A DNA stretch of 64,000 nucleotides. It comes from Oscillatoriales cyanobacterium. Its GTDB lineage: Bacteria; Cyanobacteriota; Cyanobacteriia; Cyanobacteriales; Microcoleaceae. The notes beneath the pieces are model-generated. The model saw only the letters and a list, made by a program, of their open reading frames with translations, searched no databases and had not been told where the DNA came from. Below are positions 17,946 through 27,418 of the stretch, one piece after another. The stretch is taken from positions 1 through 64,000 of the forward strand of contig RDXH01000003.1 of the NCBI GenBank assembly GCA_004292745.1. The letters are read 5' to 3'. Both the position numbers and the translations under genes were made by a program. Position 1 is the stretch's first letter, and the number at the start of each line of letters is the position of its first letter.

Positions 17946-18325
17946 CTTGTTAAAAACCCCCTTTTTTTATAAAAATTAGGTGTTTTAGGGATTTATGTAT
18001 ATCTACGCGGCTTCCGTGGGGCGACATCCCTGGCGATCGACAAAAGTTACTGCAATTCCTAAAACAAGCGACTGTGATGAGTTTAACTGGCTGGGGGACG
18101 CCAATGATAAATTGCTTAACTCATCTTTACTTTTGTTAGTGTGGAGCCTCACTGGGCTAACGTTCCCAGTGGGCACAGAGCGTGTTTTATTGACCCGGAG
18201 ATCCCCCCTAGCCCCCCTTAACAAGGGGGGAACAAGAGCATTCAAAGTCCCCCTTATTAAGGGGGATGCGAGGGGGATCTGAACCTAATTGGAAAGGCAA
18301 GAAAACACGCTACAGGAATTGCGAG
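17946..18325. other. Gap with CCCCCTTA-type palindromic repeat
   Basis: No gene supported. Bases 18195-18282 form a dispersed repeat: GATCCCCCCTAGCCCCCCTT, then AACAAGGGGGG, and an inverted version CCCCCTTATTAAGGGGG ending GGGGGATCT. Related copies lie at 26060-26175 and 31860-31960. Short open frames crossing this area are repeat-derived. Confidence 0.6.
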
Positions 18326-19255
18326 TTATGAGTATTTGTGCCACTTATCAATTATTTTAATCATTGCTTTGTCGGTTAACCCTTCAATACGTTTCACCGC
18401 ACTTGTAAATGACACAAACGGCTGAACCTCTCGTTCTTTGATTATTCTGTCGATTATCTGAGACTTCAAGCCAGCATCTTTAAAATTCGCCAACAATCCA
18501 GATTTATCTAAAGTATTGAGTGCTTCCAACAGCGATATTGATTCGGAAGCTACGTTTTCAACTTCTGGTATCCTCTCTACCACCGCTTGTTTTTCGGGTG
18601 GCGACTCTGATTTCAACTCATTAATTCTGTTTGTTAACTCAGCTTCCACTAACAGAGGTACTTGTTGTAAAAGTCTGGTTTCTAATTCTTGTATACTCTG
18701 GGCTAACACCTGTTTTTCACGGGAAAACTCGGCTTTTAATTCATTAATTTGGTTTTCAAACTGAGCTTCAAGATTGGTTAGTCGCTGTTCTAAACTGGAT
18801 GATGATTGAGGAGTTTCATTTTCACCGGAATTAGGGACTTCGACCAAAGAAACCGGGTTTTTAATTGAATCTGGGGGCTGCGATGAAGTATTTTCGTACA
18901 AAAACCCGGTTTCGGGGATCTCAACTAAATTCTCAGTTGTTGTACATTTTCTCAGCGCTTGAACTTGCTCTAGTAGAAGTTCTTCATTTTCTGGTTCCAG
19001 AATAAATGCTCCGATTGTCTCGCCTTTCATAGGGTTGATTTCCCTGGCTTTCGCCGCCGCATAGTATTCAAAGTCTCCGTCTACTATCTCGTAGGCGTCC
19101 ATCCCGTTGCGCCGGAGAACTATTGGATTAATCAATCCTCCTAATTCTAAAATTAGTTGGGCGACTTTCTCCAAATCGCGATCGGCAAAATTGGAACGGG
19201 GCACTGTAGATGTAATTTTTTTTACTGCTACCAACGACGGGGATAATTTTTGCAT
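18326..19255 (-). CDS. ParB-like partition protein without evident HTH
   Basis: A 309-residue protein. The N-terminal domain (about residues 5-110) resembles the ParB N-terminal fold: VPRSNFADRDLEKVAQLI, GGLINPIVLRR, YEIVDGDFEYYAAAKA. A long coiled coil spans about residues 140-235. The C terminus (FVSFTSAVKRIEGLTDKAMIKII) looks like helix-hairpin-helix rather than the usual ParB HTH and dimerisation domains. About 20 residues near 120-140 (ETGFLYE...KNPVS) are encoded by an inserted palindrome at 18849-18913. The start codon overlaps the stop of the ParA fusion (TAATG), showing translational coupling. Confidence 0.8.
   Translation of the reverse strand: MQKLSPSLVAVKKITSTVPRSNFADRDLEKVAQLILELGGLINPIVLRRNGMDAYEIVDGDFEYYAAAKAREINPMKGETIGAFILEPENEELLLEQVQALRKCTTTENLVEIPETGFLYENTSSQPPDSIKNPVSLVEVPNSGENETPQSSSSLEQRLTNLEAQFENQINELKAEFSREKQVLAQSIQELETRLLQQVPLLVEAELTNRINELKSESPPEKQAVVERIPEVENVASESISLLEALNTLDKSGLLANFKDAGLKSQIIDRIIKEREVQPFVSFTSAVKRIEGLTDKAMIKIIDKWHKYS
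18849..18913. repeat. AAACCGGGTTTTT palindrome inside ParB-like gene
   Basis: Arms GAAACCGGGTTTTT (18849-18862) and AAAAACCCGGTTTC (18900-18913). The right side continues into GAAGTATTTTCGTAC, the inverted form of the segment seen in the polA copy at 46881-46947. It is in frame and adds about 20 residues to the protein. Confidence 0.8.
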
Positions 19256-20766
19256 TATTTCTCACCTATCTTTTCCAAAACTTCCATTGCTAATACTTCA
19301 AACTCTTGGGAAGCGACTGAATCTGGCTTAAAGTCTAACACCGAAATGGGGTCGGCAATTTCCATATCTCCGAATATTTGAGTTTGTTCTGCACACTTAG
19401 CCAAATCATCTCTTTCATAAATTACGCTTTCCATAATTTCCATACCGTAACGTTTGGGAATTGCATCCCTCCGCCTAGGCAAACTGTACTGTATAAATTT
19501 AGCGTTAGTTGAGATTTTACAAGGAAGTACACCTAAAACCTGTAGAGGATTTTTGCCGATTTGTTTCTTAAATCCATTAACTTTTTTGATAAAATCTTTG
19601 ACATTAATTAATCCTTGATTCGCAAAAGGCTTTAAGTCAGAAGGAATAATTAAATAATCGGCTGCAATCAAGGCAACTCTGGCATAAAAATTCAAAGATG
19701 GTGGCGTATCAATCAATACAATATCGTATTTATCTTGTACTTCTGCTAGTTTCTGTATCAGAATCATTCTACTGTAATCCAGTGAGTTTAGTTCTGTTTC
19801 ATATTGCATTAAATCAATGTGAGAAGGAATTACATCTATTGCTGGAGTGCAAAAATTAGACTTTCTAGCTACTTCTGATATTGAGTAAAAATCCTCTGAT
19901 TGTAAGATGTGCAGAATATTTTTGTGTTTCAAATCATCATCTTCTTCGTCATCAAATTTGACTAAACCTGTGGCAAAGGTTGTATTAGCTTGACTGTCTA
20001 AGTCAATCACCAAGACTCTTTTACATTGCTTGCTGAGGGCGGCGGCTAAATTTACTACGGTTGTAGTTTTGCCGACTCCGCCTTTATTGTGGTAAACAGC
20101 AATTATTTTCATGGTATTTTGACTGGTTTTAAAGACTAAATCTAAGGGAATTTCTGGTTTAATTTCAGTATTAACTGGCAAAAATTCCGGGACTTTTTCC
20201 GGTTCTGAGATTTGACTTGGCTCAGGTTCTGCGGTGGCGGGATTATTTAGCTGTACTGGTACTTCGCTCGTTAACTGAGGACTAACTAAATTAATTTTAG
20301 GATCTTTTAGTTCGAGATTTTCTGGACTTTTGATGATTCTTAAACTATCTCTGCCAATTAAAGCAATAATTTCATCGATTCTGGTTTCAAGTTCTTGGCC
20401 AGAGCAATTGAATACTAGCTGAATCTCGGAGGCTGCTATTTCATATATTCTAATTTCTTTCGCATTGGTGATCAATCCGTAGCGAATGTTTAAACTTGTT
20501 AAGTAACGTTTCAGTCTCCTGATGTGGCGGTCTAAATTTTCCCTGGGATGTTTTGCCTCAATTACTACGCTCAGCGGCGAGTCTGCATCGATGACTATGG
20601 GGATAATTTGGGTGGCGAAGGATAGGAAGTCTAGACGGATATTCCCAAATGCTATTTCTTGGTGCCAAGTATCGGGGGTATAGCCTAACTTTGGCAACAA
20701 ATAGCTGACAATTAGTTTGGTTTCTACTTCGCTTTCGTTGCGGCAGTTATTCGGATTGAAATTCAT
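19255..20766 (-). CDS. HsdR_N-like nuclease domain fused to ParA ATPase
   Basis: A 503-residue fusion. Residues 10-115 match the N-terminal domain of type I restriction R subunits / PD-(D/E)XK: helix with Glu13 and Glu15, Asp46 in IRLDF, Glu70-Ala-Lys72 in VVIEAKHP, then the GLITNAKEIRIYE strand. Residues 150-215 are a Pro/Glu linker. Residues 219-500 are a full ParA/Soj ATPase: deviant Walker A KGGVGKTT (about 228-235), DLDSQANTT, DTPPSLN Walker B and LIIPSDLKPFA. Family knowledge says ParA uses ATP to position DNA or cargo; the attached nuclease-like module suggests DNA processing or binding. A methylase or HsdS partner is not present. It is translationally coupled to the ParB-like gene. 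Confidence 0.88.
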   Translation of the reverse strand: MNFNPNNCRNESEVETKLIVSYLLPKLGYTPDTWHQEIAFGNIRLDFLSFATQIIPIVIDADSPLSVVIEAKHPRENLDRHIRRLKRYLTSLNIRYGLITNAKEIRIYEIAASEIQLVFNCSGQELETRIDEIIALIGRDSLRIIKSPENLELKDPKINLVSPQLTSEVPVQLNNPATAEPEPSQISEPEKVPEFLPVNTEIKPEIPLDLVFKTSQNTMKIIAVYHNKGGVGKTTTVVNLAAALSKQCKRVLVIDLDSQANTTFATGLVKFDDEEDDDLKHKNILHILQSEDFYSISEVARKSNFCTPAIDVIPSHIDLMQYETELNSLDYSRMILIQKLAEVQDKYDIVLIDTPPSLNFYARVALIAADYLIIPSDLKPFANQGLINVKDFIKKVNGFKKQIGKNPLQVLGVLPCKISTNAKFIQYSLPRRRDAIPKRYGMEIMESVIYERDDLAKCAEQTQIFGDMEIADPISVLDFKPDSVASQEFEVLAMEVLEKIGEK

Positions 20767-20779
20767 GTTTCATTGCGAA

Positions 20780-20891
20780 TCGGACATTGGACATTGGGCA
20801 TTGGGCATTGGGCATTGGGCATTTGTAATTCGTAGCAAATAACCAATAACCAATGACCAATAACTAATGACTGCTGACTAATGACTGCTGA
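20780..20891. repeat. GGGCATT and ATGACT heptamer repeats
   Basis: Tandem GGCATTGGGCATTGGGCATT units (about 20784-20822), followed by CCAATAACCAATGACC and ACTGCTGACTAATG units up to the desA stop. They separate the ParA fusion promoter region from desA. Confidence 0.8.
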
Positions 20892-21944
20892 CTACTTAGT
20901 TTGAGCTTTAAAATCTTCAAATGTCAGATAGCCACCAGCAGGATCGTAGAGGTGGCAGTTGTCGGCAATCCGCTTCATCAAAGACCAAGAAAACTTGGTT
21001 TCATAGAGATGTTCTTGCCAATTTTTCTTCAAGCTGCTGTGGGCTAGGCGCAAGTTGTACCAGGGAATAGCAGTTGAAAGGTGATGGGGAACGTGGACGT
21101 TAATGTCGTGGCACAGGAACTCTACCCAGCGGGGATAATCACAGTGAACTGTTCCCGATAGTTGGGCTTGGGCTTCGTTCCATTCTGAAGGTTCTTTAAA
21201 TGAAATGTCTGGTGCTGTATGGTGAACAATGGTGAAGGTGCTCATCCAGAAATGGTAAACCATCCAGGGGAGTAACCAAAATTTGACGAATCCCCAGATT
21301 CCGGTTGTAGCAATTAAAATCGGAAATCCGATCGCAGCACCGATTAAAACTACTAACACAGAAAAGCGGACTTGTTCTTGTTTCTGTTGGCCTTTGAAGC
21401 GCCACCACATGAAGTGCACTTTTGCCCAATGGGCGATCGAGCCTACCCACCATAGCGGACCAAAAATTAAACTATAAGCTATTTGTAAAACCTTGGGAGC
21501 AGCAGCGTAGTCTTCTGCTCTCATGGGCTGCCAAGCATTATCTTCCCCAATTTTGTTGGTATGCTTGTGGTGATAATTATGTCCGTGACGCCATGCGTGA
21601 AACGGGTAAATTAATGGCAAAAATGCTAGATGTCCTACTAAATCGTTTACCCAGCGGCGGTTAGAAAACGAGCGGTGTCCGCAGTCGTGCCCGATCACAA
21701 AAAAACCGGTTAATGCAGTACCTGTGAAAATCCACATTACTGGTAGTAGAAACCAAGGGGATACTGCTAGGCTCCAGTAACCGACAGCAACTAGCAAAAC
21801 GTTGATGATGACTTTTGTCCAAGCTTTGCGGGGGTTTTTGACGAATACTTCCCGCGGCAGGGTTTTGAGAATATCTTTGAGGCGCAAGTTGGAAGTGTCA
21901 CTTGCGGATGTCAAATTTAGTGGTTTTTCGATCGATGCTGTCAT
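20892..21944 (-). CDS. desA: Delta-12 acyl-lipid fatty acid desaturase
   Basis: A 350-residue membrane di-iron desaturase that adds the delta-12 double bond to glycerolipid acyl chains using ferredoxin, important for cold tolerance of thylakoids. The three His boxes are present: GHDCGHRSF (about residue 85), HNYHHKHTN (about 121) and HVPHHLS (about 287). Four hydrophobic segments fit the family. The N terminus and length match DesA better than DesB (omega-3). The 5' leader contains a perfect hairpin 25 bases before the ATG. Confidence 0.93.
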   Translation of the reverse strand: MTASIEKPLNLTSASDTSNLRLKDILKTLPREVFVKNPRKAWTKVIINVLLVAVGYWSLAVSPWFLLPVMWIFTGTALTGFFVIGHDCGHRSFSNRRWVNDLVGHLAFLPLIYPFHAWRHGHNYHHKHTNKIGEDNAWQPMRAEDYAAAPKVLQIAYSLIFGPLWWVGSIAHWAKVHFMWWRFKGQQKQEQVRFSVLVVLIGAAIGFPILIATTGIWGFVKFWLLPWMVYHFWMSTFTIVHHTAPDISFKEPSEWNEAQAQLSGTVHCDYPRWVEFLCHDINVHVPHHLSTAIPWYNLRLAHSSLKKNWQEHLYETKFSWSLMKRIADNCHLYDPAGGYLTFEDFKAQTK

Positions 21945-21967
21945 AAACTCTCTTGGAATGTTTGGAA

Positions 21968-21990
21968 ATCCCCAACTAGAAGTTGGGGAT
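21968..21990 (-). promoter_or_regulatory. Hairpin in desA 5' leader
   Basis: Perfect palindrome ATCCCCAACT / AGTTGGGGAT with a 3-base loop, ending about 25 bases upstream of the desA ATG. It could influence desA mRNA stability or translation, or be a dispersed hairpin. Confidence 0.45.
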
Positions 21991-22238
21991 CGATCTAGAT
22001 TTTCCCTGTACCAGTAGAACCGGTCACAAAATTAACGCAGTACCATGTCGCCTGCTGCAAGTCAGCAGCAGGCTAGTTTAGGTAGGCGATCGCGTTTTAA
22101 GAAGCGCGTTTTAACAAATGCTAGCTATCGCTAGCCGCAGATTAAATGGCTAGCGCTTTTGGTTAAAAAAACACTGCGGTCAACAAAACTTTACTTTTTA
22201 TACCACAGGGGCGGCACAATTAGCACGAGTTGCTACTA
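21991..22238. other. Hairpin-rich spacer upstream of desA
   Basis: No gene. It contains GCCTGCTGC (22050-22058) / GCAGCAGGC (22065-22073) and a GCTAGC-rich inverted segment around 22120-22160 (CTAGCTATCGCTAGCC, GGCTAGCGC). These may be terminators or repeats. Confidence 0.5.
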
Positions 22239-22526
22239 CTAATTGTTGTTGCTACCAGCAGAATTTTGACCGATCGCAACTTGAGAGCCAGCAACAGAGC
22301 GTTGCTGTTTGAGGGTTTGCACTTGTAGCAGCAAGGACTCGATTTCTGCTTGCAGGTGCAGAAATTTAACTTGGTGGTCGGCTTGATACGGAGACTTCGC
22401 AGACTCTACTTTCCGGGTCAAACCGGTCGGTAGGGCAGAAGAACTAGCCATTTCGGGATTGCTAGCCGTGATTTGAGGCCGAGAAAGAGTGGATGAATTA
22501 TTTGACATTAGTAATTGGGTAGACAT
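22239..22526 (-). CDS. Small hypothetical protein with coiled-coil segment
   Basis: A 95-residue protein with a low-complexity Ser/Asn/Thr N terminus and a helix around residues 50-75 (FLHLQAEIESLLLQVQTLK) predicted as coiled coil, ending in Asn-rich sequence. I do not recognise a family. It is divergent from thrC across about 120 bases, which probably holds both promoters. Confidence 0.6.
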   Translation of the reverse strand: MSTQLLMSNNSSTLSRPQITASNPEMASSSALPTGLTRKVESAKSPYQADHQVKFLHLQAEIESLLLQVQTLKQQRSVAGSQVAIGQNSAGSNNN

Positions 22527-22646
22527 ATCTACACATTCACACCATTAAGTTACTTTAACCTGAACCGATCGTATTAAACATCAAATTAACCGATCGAGCT
22601 AAAATTGATGTAAATTCCTCGGCCATTGCCTAAAACCATTGACATC

Positions 22647-23771
22647 GTGACCCTGATTCTACCTGTAACTGACTCTACTCATAACCCTGCTGCCCGCGCA
22701 GCCATGCCGAAACACTACGGCTGGCCGGGCTTGATCGAAGCTTATCGCCCCTACCTGCCGGTGACGGAAACCACGCCCGTAGTGACACTCCAAGAAGGCA
22801 ACACTCCCCTGATTCCAGCACCTGCGATCGCCGCTCTCATCGGTAGAGATGTGCGCGTCCTGGTCAAATACGACGGCCTCAACCCCACTGGTAGTTTCAA
22901 AGACCGGGGGATGACAATGGCGATTTCCAAGGCCAAGGAAGCTGGTGCTGAGGCGGTAATTTGCGCCAGTACGGGCAATACTTCCGCAGCGGCGGCCGCC
23001 TACGCCCGACGCGGGGGAATGCGGGCTTTCGTGTTGATTCCCGAAGGTTACGTGGCTTTGGGCAAATTGGCCCAAGCTTTGCTGTACGGTGCGGAAGTGA
23101 TTTCGATTCAAGGAAATTTCGATCGGGCTTTAGAAATTGTCCGGGAAATGGCCGTTAACTACCCGGTGACTTTGGTAAATTCGGTGAATCCTTACCGCTT
23201 GGAAGGCCAAAAAACGGGAGCTTTTGAAGTGGTGGACGCTTTGGGCGATGCCCCCGACTGGCTGTGCATTCCCGTGGGAAATGCCGGAAACATCACAGCA
23301 TACTGGATGGGTTTTTGTCAATACCATCAAGCTAGAAAATGTTCCCGCCTACCAAAGATGATGGGATTTCAGGCGGCGGGGGCTGCGCCTTTGGTGACGG
23401 GAAAGCCGGTGTCGCACCCGGAAACTCTGGCGACGGCGATTCGGATTGGGAACCCGGCTAGTTGGACACAGGCTGTTGCCGCTTCCGAAGCCAGTCGCGG
23501 CAGTTTTAGTGCTGTTACGGATGAGGAAATTCTGGATGCTTACCGTTTGTTAGCATCCCAGGAAGGGATTTTCTGCGAACCTGCGAGTGCGGCTTCTGTG
23601 GCGGGTTTGCTGAAGGTAAAAGACCAAGTTCCGACTGGTGCGACGGTGGTTTGCGTGCTGACTGGTAACGGTTTAAAAGACCCGGATACAGCGATTAATC
23701 ACAGCAAGAACAACTTTAAACAAGGGATTGCTCCGAGTTTGGATGCGGTAGCTGGGGCGATGGGATTTTAA
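22647..23771 (+). CDS. thrC: Threonine synthase
   Basis: PLP enzyme that converts O-phosphohomoserine to threonine. It has about 374 residues. Visible are the entry [14 protein letters not shown], the PLP lysine motif [11 protein letters not shown], the STGNTSAA phosphate loop and the closing [11 protein letters not shown] prefer the GTG at 22647, which begins MTLILPVTD as in related proteins; a TTG at 22626 would add 7 residues. It is a single gene, with no hom or thrB nearby. Confidence 0.96.
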   Translation: MTLILPVTDSTHNPAARAAMPKHYGWPGLIEAYRPYLPVTETTPVVTLQEGNTPLIPAPAIAALIGRDVRVLVKYDGLNPTGSFKDRGMTMAISKAKEAGAEAVICASTGNTSAAAAAYARRGGMRAFVLIPEGYVALGKLAQALLYGAEVISIQGNFDRALEIVREMAVNYPVTLVNSVNPYRLEGQKTGAFEVVDALGDAPDWLCIPVGNAGNITAYWMGFCQYHQARKCSRLPKMMGFQAAGAAPLVTGKPVSHPETLATAIRIGNPASWTQAVAASEASRGSFSAVTDEEILDAYRLLASQEGIFCEPASAASVAGLLKVKDQVPTGATVVCVLTGNGLKDPDTAINHSKNNFKQGIAPSLDAVAGAMGF

Positions 23772-24140
23772 GAAGTTAGTTGTCAGTTGTGAGTTGTCAG
23801 TTGTGTTCTTTGTGTCCTCTAGGGTTCGTTTTTATTGAGAGCAAAATTTTTTTACTCTCAATAAAAGCTGTCTCAAATTGGGGTACAAGGCTGGAGTGTA
23901 GGCTGAAAGACTCATAGGATTTAGGTTGAGCGCCACCGCTACTTTGGATGATGATTTACAGTTTAAATTAATTGATAATTAATATCAATTAGACTGTGCA
24001 ATTTGCCGATCGTCCTGTCTCCCAGGCCAGAGCGGATGATGAATCTTTGCGCTACTATGGACGGCTAAGGTTGAAACCCTTGGGGAGTGCTGTAAGAGAC
24101 GTTTCGGAACTTTACTGTATCGGGATTATTAAGAATATTT
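23772..24140. other. Gap of unknown content
   Basis: No gene supported. The first 60 bases are short repeats (GTTGTCAGTTGTGAG). Around 24020-24110 there is GC-richer sequence with possible short stems (CTCCCAGGCCAGAG, GAAACCCTTGGGGAG) that might be a structured RNA remnant, but I cannot assign it. Confidence 0.35.
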
Positions 24141-24275
24141 AGCTATAATTTATACTCAAATGCTAAGCCCGATCGCCCGCAAAACCAAGTGTTAGCATCA
24201 GTGCGGATAATGCGATCGAGTATCACAGGCGGCGGAGTATCCGGGGTAAGCTCGTCAGACAACCCTACTCCCGTC
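24141..24275 (-). pseudogene. Relic of metallophosphatase-like gene (copy of 31141-31290)
   Basis: About 135 bases closely match the middle of the gene at 30939-31676: both contain ACTCAAATGCTAAGCCCGAT, then CGAGNATCACAGGCGGCGGA and CCGGGGTAAGCTC. No flanking parts of that gene remain. It abuts the 3' end of the truncated ZnuA gene, so a second copy probably once stood next to the transporter. Confidence 0.75.
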
Positions 24276-24280
24276 ATCGA

Positions 24281-24724
24281 TCAAGGCTTAAAAGGAGTAT
24301 ATTTGCCACCCAAACCTTCGACAATTGTCCGGGTATTAGCAATCATCATTTTCTCATAAGTATCACCCTCACTTCCCGGTTCTCCCAAACCATCGGCAAA
24401 TAATTCTCTTGGCGAAACTTTCACCTTGGCTTCCTTTGCCACGGCCTCAATTAATTTAGGATTAATTGTAGTTTCAGCAAAAATGGTCGGCACTCCAGAA
24501 GCCTTAATTTCTCTAACTAATTGAGCCACCCGCGTTGGTGTTGGCGCTTCATCGGTACTAATACCTTCTAAGGCTCCTACTACTGGAATTCCGTAAGCTT
24601 TTGAGTAGTAACCTAAAGCATCGTGAGTTGTAACAAGCTTGCGATTATTGGCAGGAATTCTCGATCCAGCAGCCATCATCAAGCTAAACACAGCAAGGCT
24701 TTTGAGGTTTAATTTTTGTAACAT
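24281..24724 (-). pseudogene. ZnuA/MntC-type metal-binding protein with internal deletion
   Basis: About 147 codons where the family has about 300. Residues 1-21 ([20 protein letters not shown]) are the signal peptide; the chain then jumps to the C-terminal lobe (NRKLVTTHDALGYYSKAYG, FAETTINPKL, LGEPGSEGDTYEKMM). The N-terminal lobe and its first metal ligands are missing. One late ligand (His in THDALGYY) and Asp/Glu in the C lobe remain. The frame is open but the product cannot be a complete solute-binding protein. It is divergent from the ATPase remnant across a Fur/Zur-type box. Confidence 0.8.
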
Positions 24725-24746
24725 TTTCTGTTTCTCCTTTGTTTTA

Positions 24747-24767
24747 TGATAATGATAATCGTTATTG
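24747..24767. promoter_or_regulatory. Fur/Zur-type operator between znuA and znuC remnants
   Basis: TGATAATGATAATCGTTATT fits the 7-1-7 Fur-family pattern (TGATAATnATTATCA-like, tandem half sites). It sits 14 bases before the ATPase ATG and 23 before the ZnuA start. Zur is the likeliest regulator from the gene context; sequence alone cannot exclude Fur. Confidence 0.7.
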
Positions 24768-24780
24768 TTCAAGATTTACT

Positions 24781-25006
24781 ATGTTAGAGGTTCGACATCT
24801 CGCTGTCAACTACCGAGGCGTTACCGCTGTTGAGGATGTCAGCTTCAGCTTGGAACCTGGGCAAATCGTGGGGGTAATAGGGCCTAACGGCGCGGGGAAA
24901 AGTACGATGGTGAAGGCGATTCTGGGGTTAATTCCGACGGAAAACCGCTGATAATATTCAGCGGGCTTATGGCGATCGTGTAATATTAGTGCAACGGGAG
25001 ATTTAA
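24781..25006 (+). pseudogene. ZnuC/MntA-type ABC ATPase with internal deletion and frameshift
   Basis: The frame starts [13 protein letters not shown] and keeps Walker A ([17 protein letters not shown]), then stops at 24949-24951. In the +1 frame immediately after, DNIQRAYGDRVILVQREI ends at 25006, resembling the C-terminal end of the same family, 3 bases before the permease start. Signature motif, Walker B and the H-loop are all lost. Expected length is about 250 residues. Confidence 0.8.
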
Positions 25007-25009
25007 ATA

Positions 25010-25891
25010 ATGTTAAATTTACTAATAGAACCCCTAGAATTTGAGTTCATGCGGAATGCGATCGCGATCGCTGTCATGCTAGGTATTCTCTGTTCCATAG
25101 TTGGCTCTTATTTGATTGTCCAACGCATGGGATTGTTAGGAGACGTCATTGCTCATGCAGTATTACCGGGATTAGCGATCGCCTTTTATTTAGGCATTGA
25201 TATTTTTATAGGAGCATTTATTTCCGGGACATTCAGCACCTTAATCATTGCTTGGATTCAATCACAGTCCCGCGTCAAAGTCGATGTCGCAATGGCGCTA
25301 GTTTTCTCAGGCTTTTTAGCATTAGGAATCATGCTAATTACGCTACTAAAAAGCAAACTTGATTTACATAGTTTCTTGTTTGGAGATATCTTAGGAGTGA
25401 CAGTTGATGATGTGTGGCGAACTTTAGGAATTTCCATATTTGTTATAATGTTTGTCAAAATATTTTATAAAGAACTGCTATTTTACACATTTAACCCTCT
25501 CGGCGCACAAGCAATAGGATTGCCAGTGAATTTAATTCACGTCGGGTTAATTTCAGCAATTACCCTCACCATTATTGCCAGTATGCAAGCAGTAGGCGTT
25601 GTGTTAGTAGTTTCTCTACTGATTGGACCGAGTATCTCTGGCTATTTATTAGTTAAAGAATTGCACCAGATGATGGGATTTGGAGCAATTATCGGTGTAA
25701 TTAGTAGTGTGTCTGGGATGTATATTAGTTATTACTTAAATGTGCCTTCTGGTGCAGCAATTGTGTTAGTTGTCACTGGGTTATTTTTAGTAGCATTACT
25801 CTTTAGTCCGTCTCAGGGAATTTTGACTCGGCCATCTATTGCGAGTCGTAGGAGTAAGATTTTGCAACAGTTGAAACAACTGGGACGCTAA
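25010..25891 (+). CDS. znuB: ZnuB/MntB-type metal ABC transporter permease
   Basis: A 293-residue inner-membrane permease of the zinc/manganese ABC-3 family with about 8-9 membrane segments, the LIVQRMGLLGDVIAHAVLPG early motif and the GVVLVVSLLIGPS late motif. It looks intact although its ATPase and binding-protein partners are truncated, so it can only work with components encoded elsewhere. Zn rather than Mn is inferred from the Zur-like boxes and COG0523 neighbours. Confidence 0.9.
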   Translation: MLNLLIEPLEFEFMRNAIAIAVMLGILCSIVGSYLIVQRMGLLGDVIAHAVLPGLAIAFYLGIDIFIGAFISGTFSTLIIAWIQSQSRVKVDVAMALVFSGFLALGIMLITLLKSKLDLHSFLFGDILGVTVDDVWRTLGISIFVIMFVKIFYKELLFYTFNPLGAQAIGLPVNLIHVGLISAITLTIIASMQAVGVVLVVSLLIGPSISGYLLVKELHQMMGFGAIIGVISSVSGMYISYYLNVPSGAAIVLVVTGLFLVALLFSPSQGILTRPSIASRRSKILQQLKQLGR

Positions 25892-26346
25892 GATTATCAC
25901 AGAATACGGGGGGCTTAGAAACTGGGTTTGTTTAACAAAAATACTGGTTGTAATATCAATTCTAACTGCATCGGAATGATATAGAGGAGACAACATTGCC
26001 CATAGGTGTCAACAATCAGGTCAAACGCAGTCATAGACTATTCTTTGACTATTAAGCCCAGATCCCCCTAGCAAAGAGAACCCACCCCCAGCCCCTCCTT
26101 TGAGGGGAGCAAGAAGGGGGGACAGGAATCTTCTCAAAGTCCCCCTTCGATCGGGGGATTTAGGGGGATCTCCGAGCAATAAATAGTTTTAACTGAACCG
26201 TATTGAATTATAAGTAGAATAGCAGGGGCTTAGAAACCGGGTTTTTTTACGGAAATACTGATTGTAACTCGCAGATTCGGTAAAAAACCCGGTTTCTCTG
26301 TCGGAGTTCGGCGAAAACTGAACTATCCGCCCTTAAAAAAATTCCC
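25892..26346. repeat. Gap filled with dispersed palindromic repeats
   Basis: Half copy of the AAACCGGGTTT element near 25914-25945; a GGTGTCAACAATC arm related to the 3760-3995 element near 26004; a GATCCCCCTAG...CCCCCTTCGATCGGGGGATTT block at 26060-26175; and a full AAACCGGG palindrome at 26232-26297. No gene supported. Confidence 0.75.
26232..26297. repeat. AAACCGGGTTTTTT palindrome, intergenic copy
   Basis: Arms AGAAACCGGGTTTTTTTA and TAAAAAACCCGGTTTCT with GGAAATACTG...GCAGATTCGG between and CTGTCGGAGT after. The polA copy (46881-46947) shares both the inner CAGATTC segment and the outer GTCGGAGT. Confidence 0.85.
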
Positions 26347-27384
<1,038 letters not shown>

Positions 27385-27418
27385 CAGTTCCGTCACCCAA
27401 ATTTATATTTATTAGGAA

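Noticed and set aside
19255-20766. Plasmid origin or integrated plasmid
   Set aside because: A ParA/ParB-like pair is present but there is no replication gene, parS-like cluster or att repeat; flanking genes are chromosomal.
24010-24120. Cobalamin-type or other riboswitch
   Set aside because: A few short stems are visible but no conserved riboswitch core, and the nearest downstream gene on that strand is a broken ABC ATPase 650 bases away.
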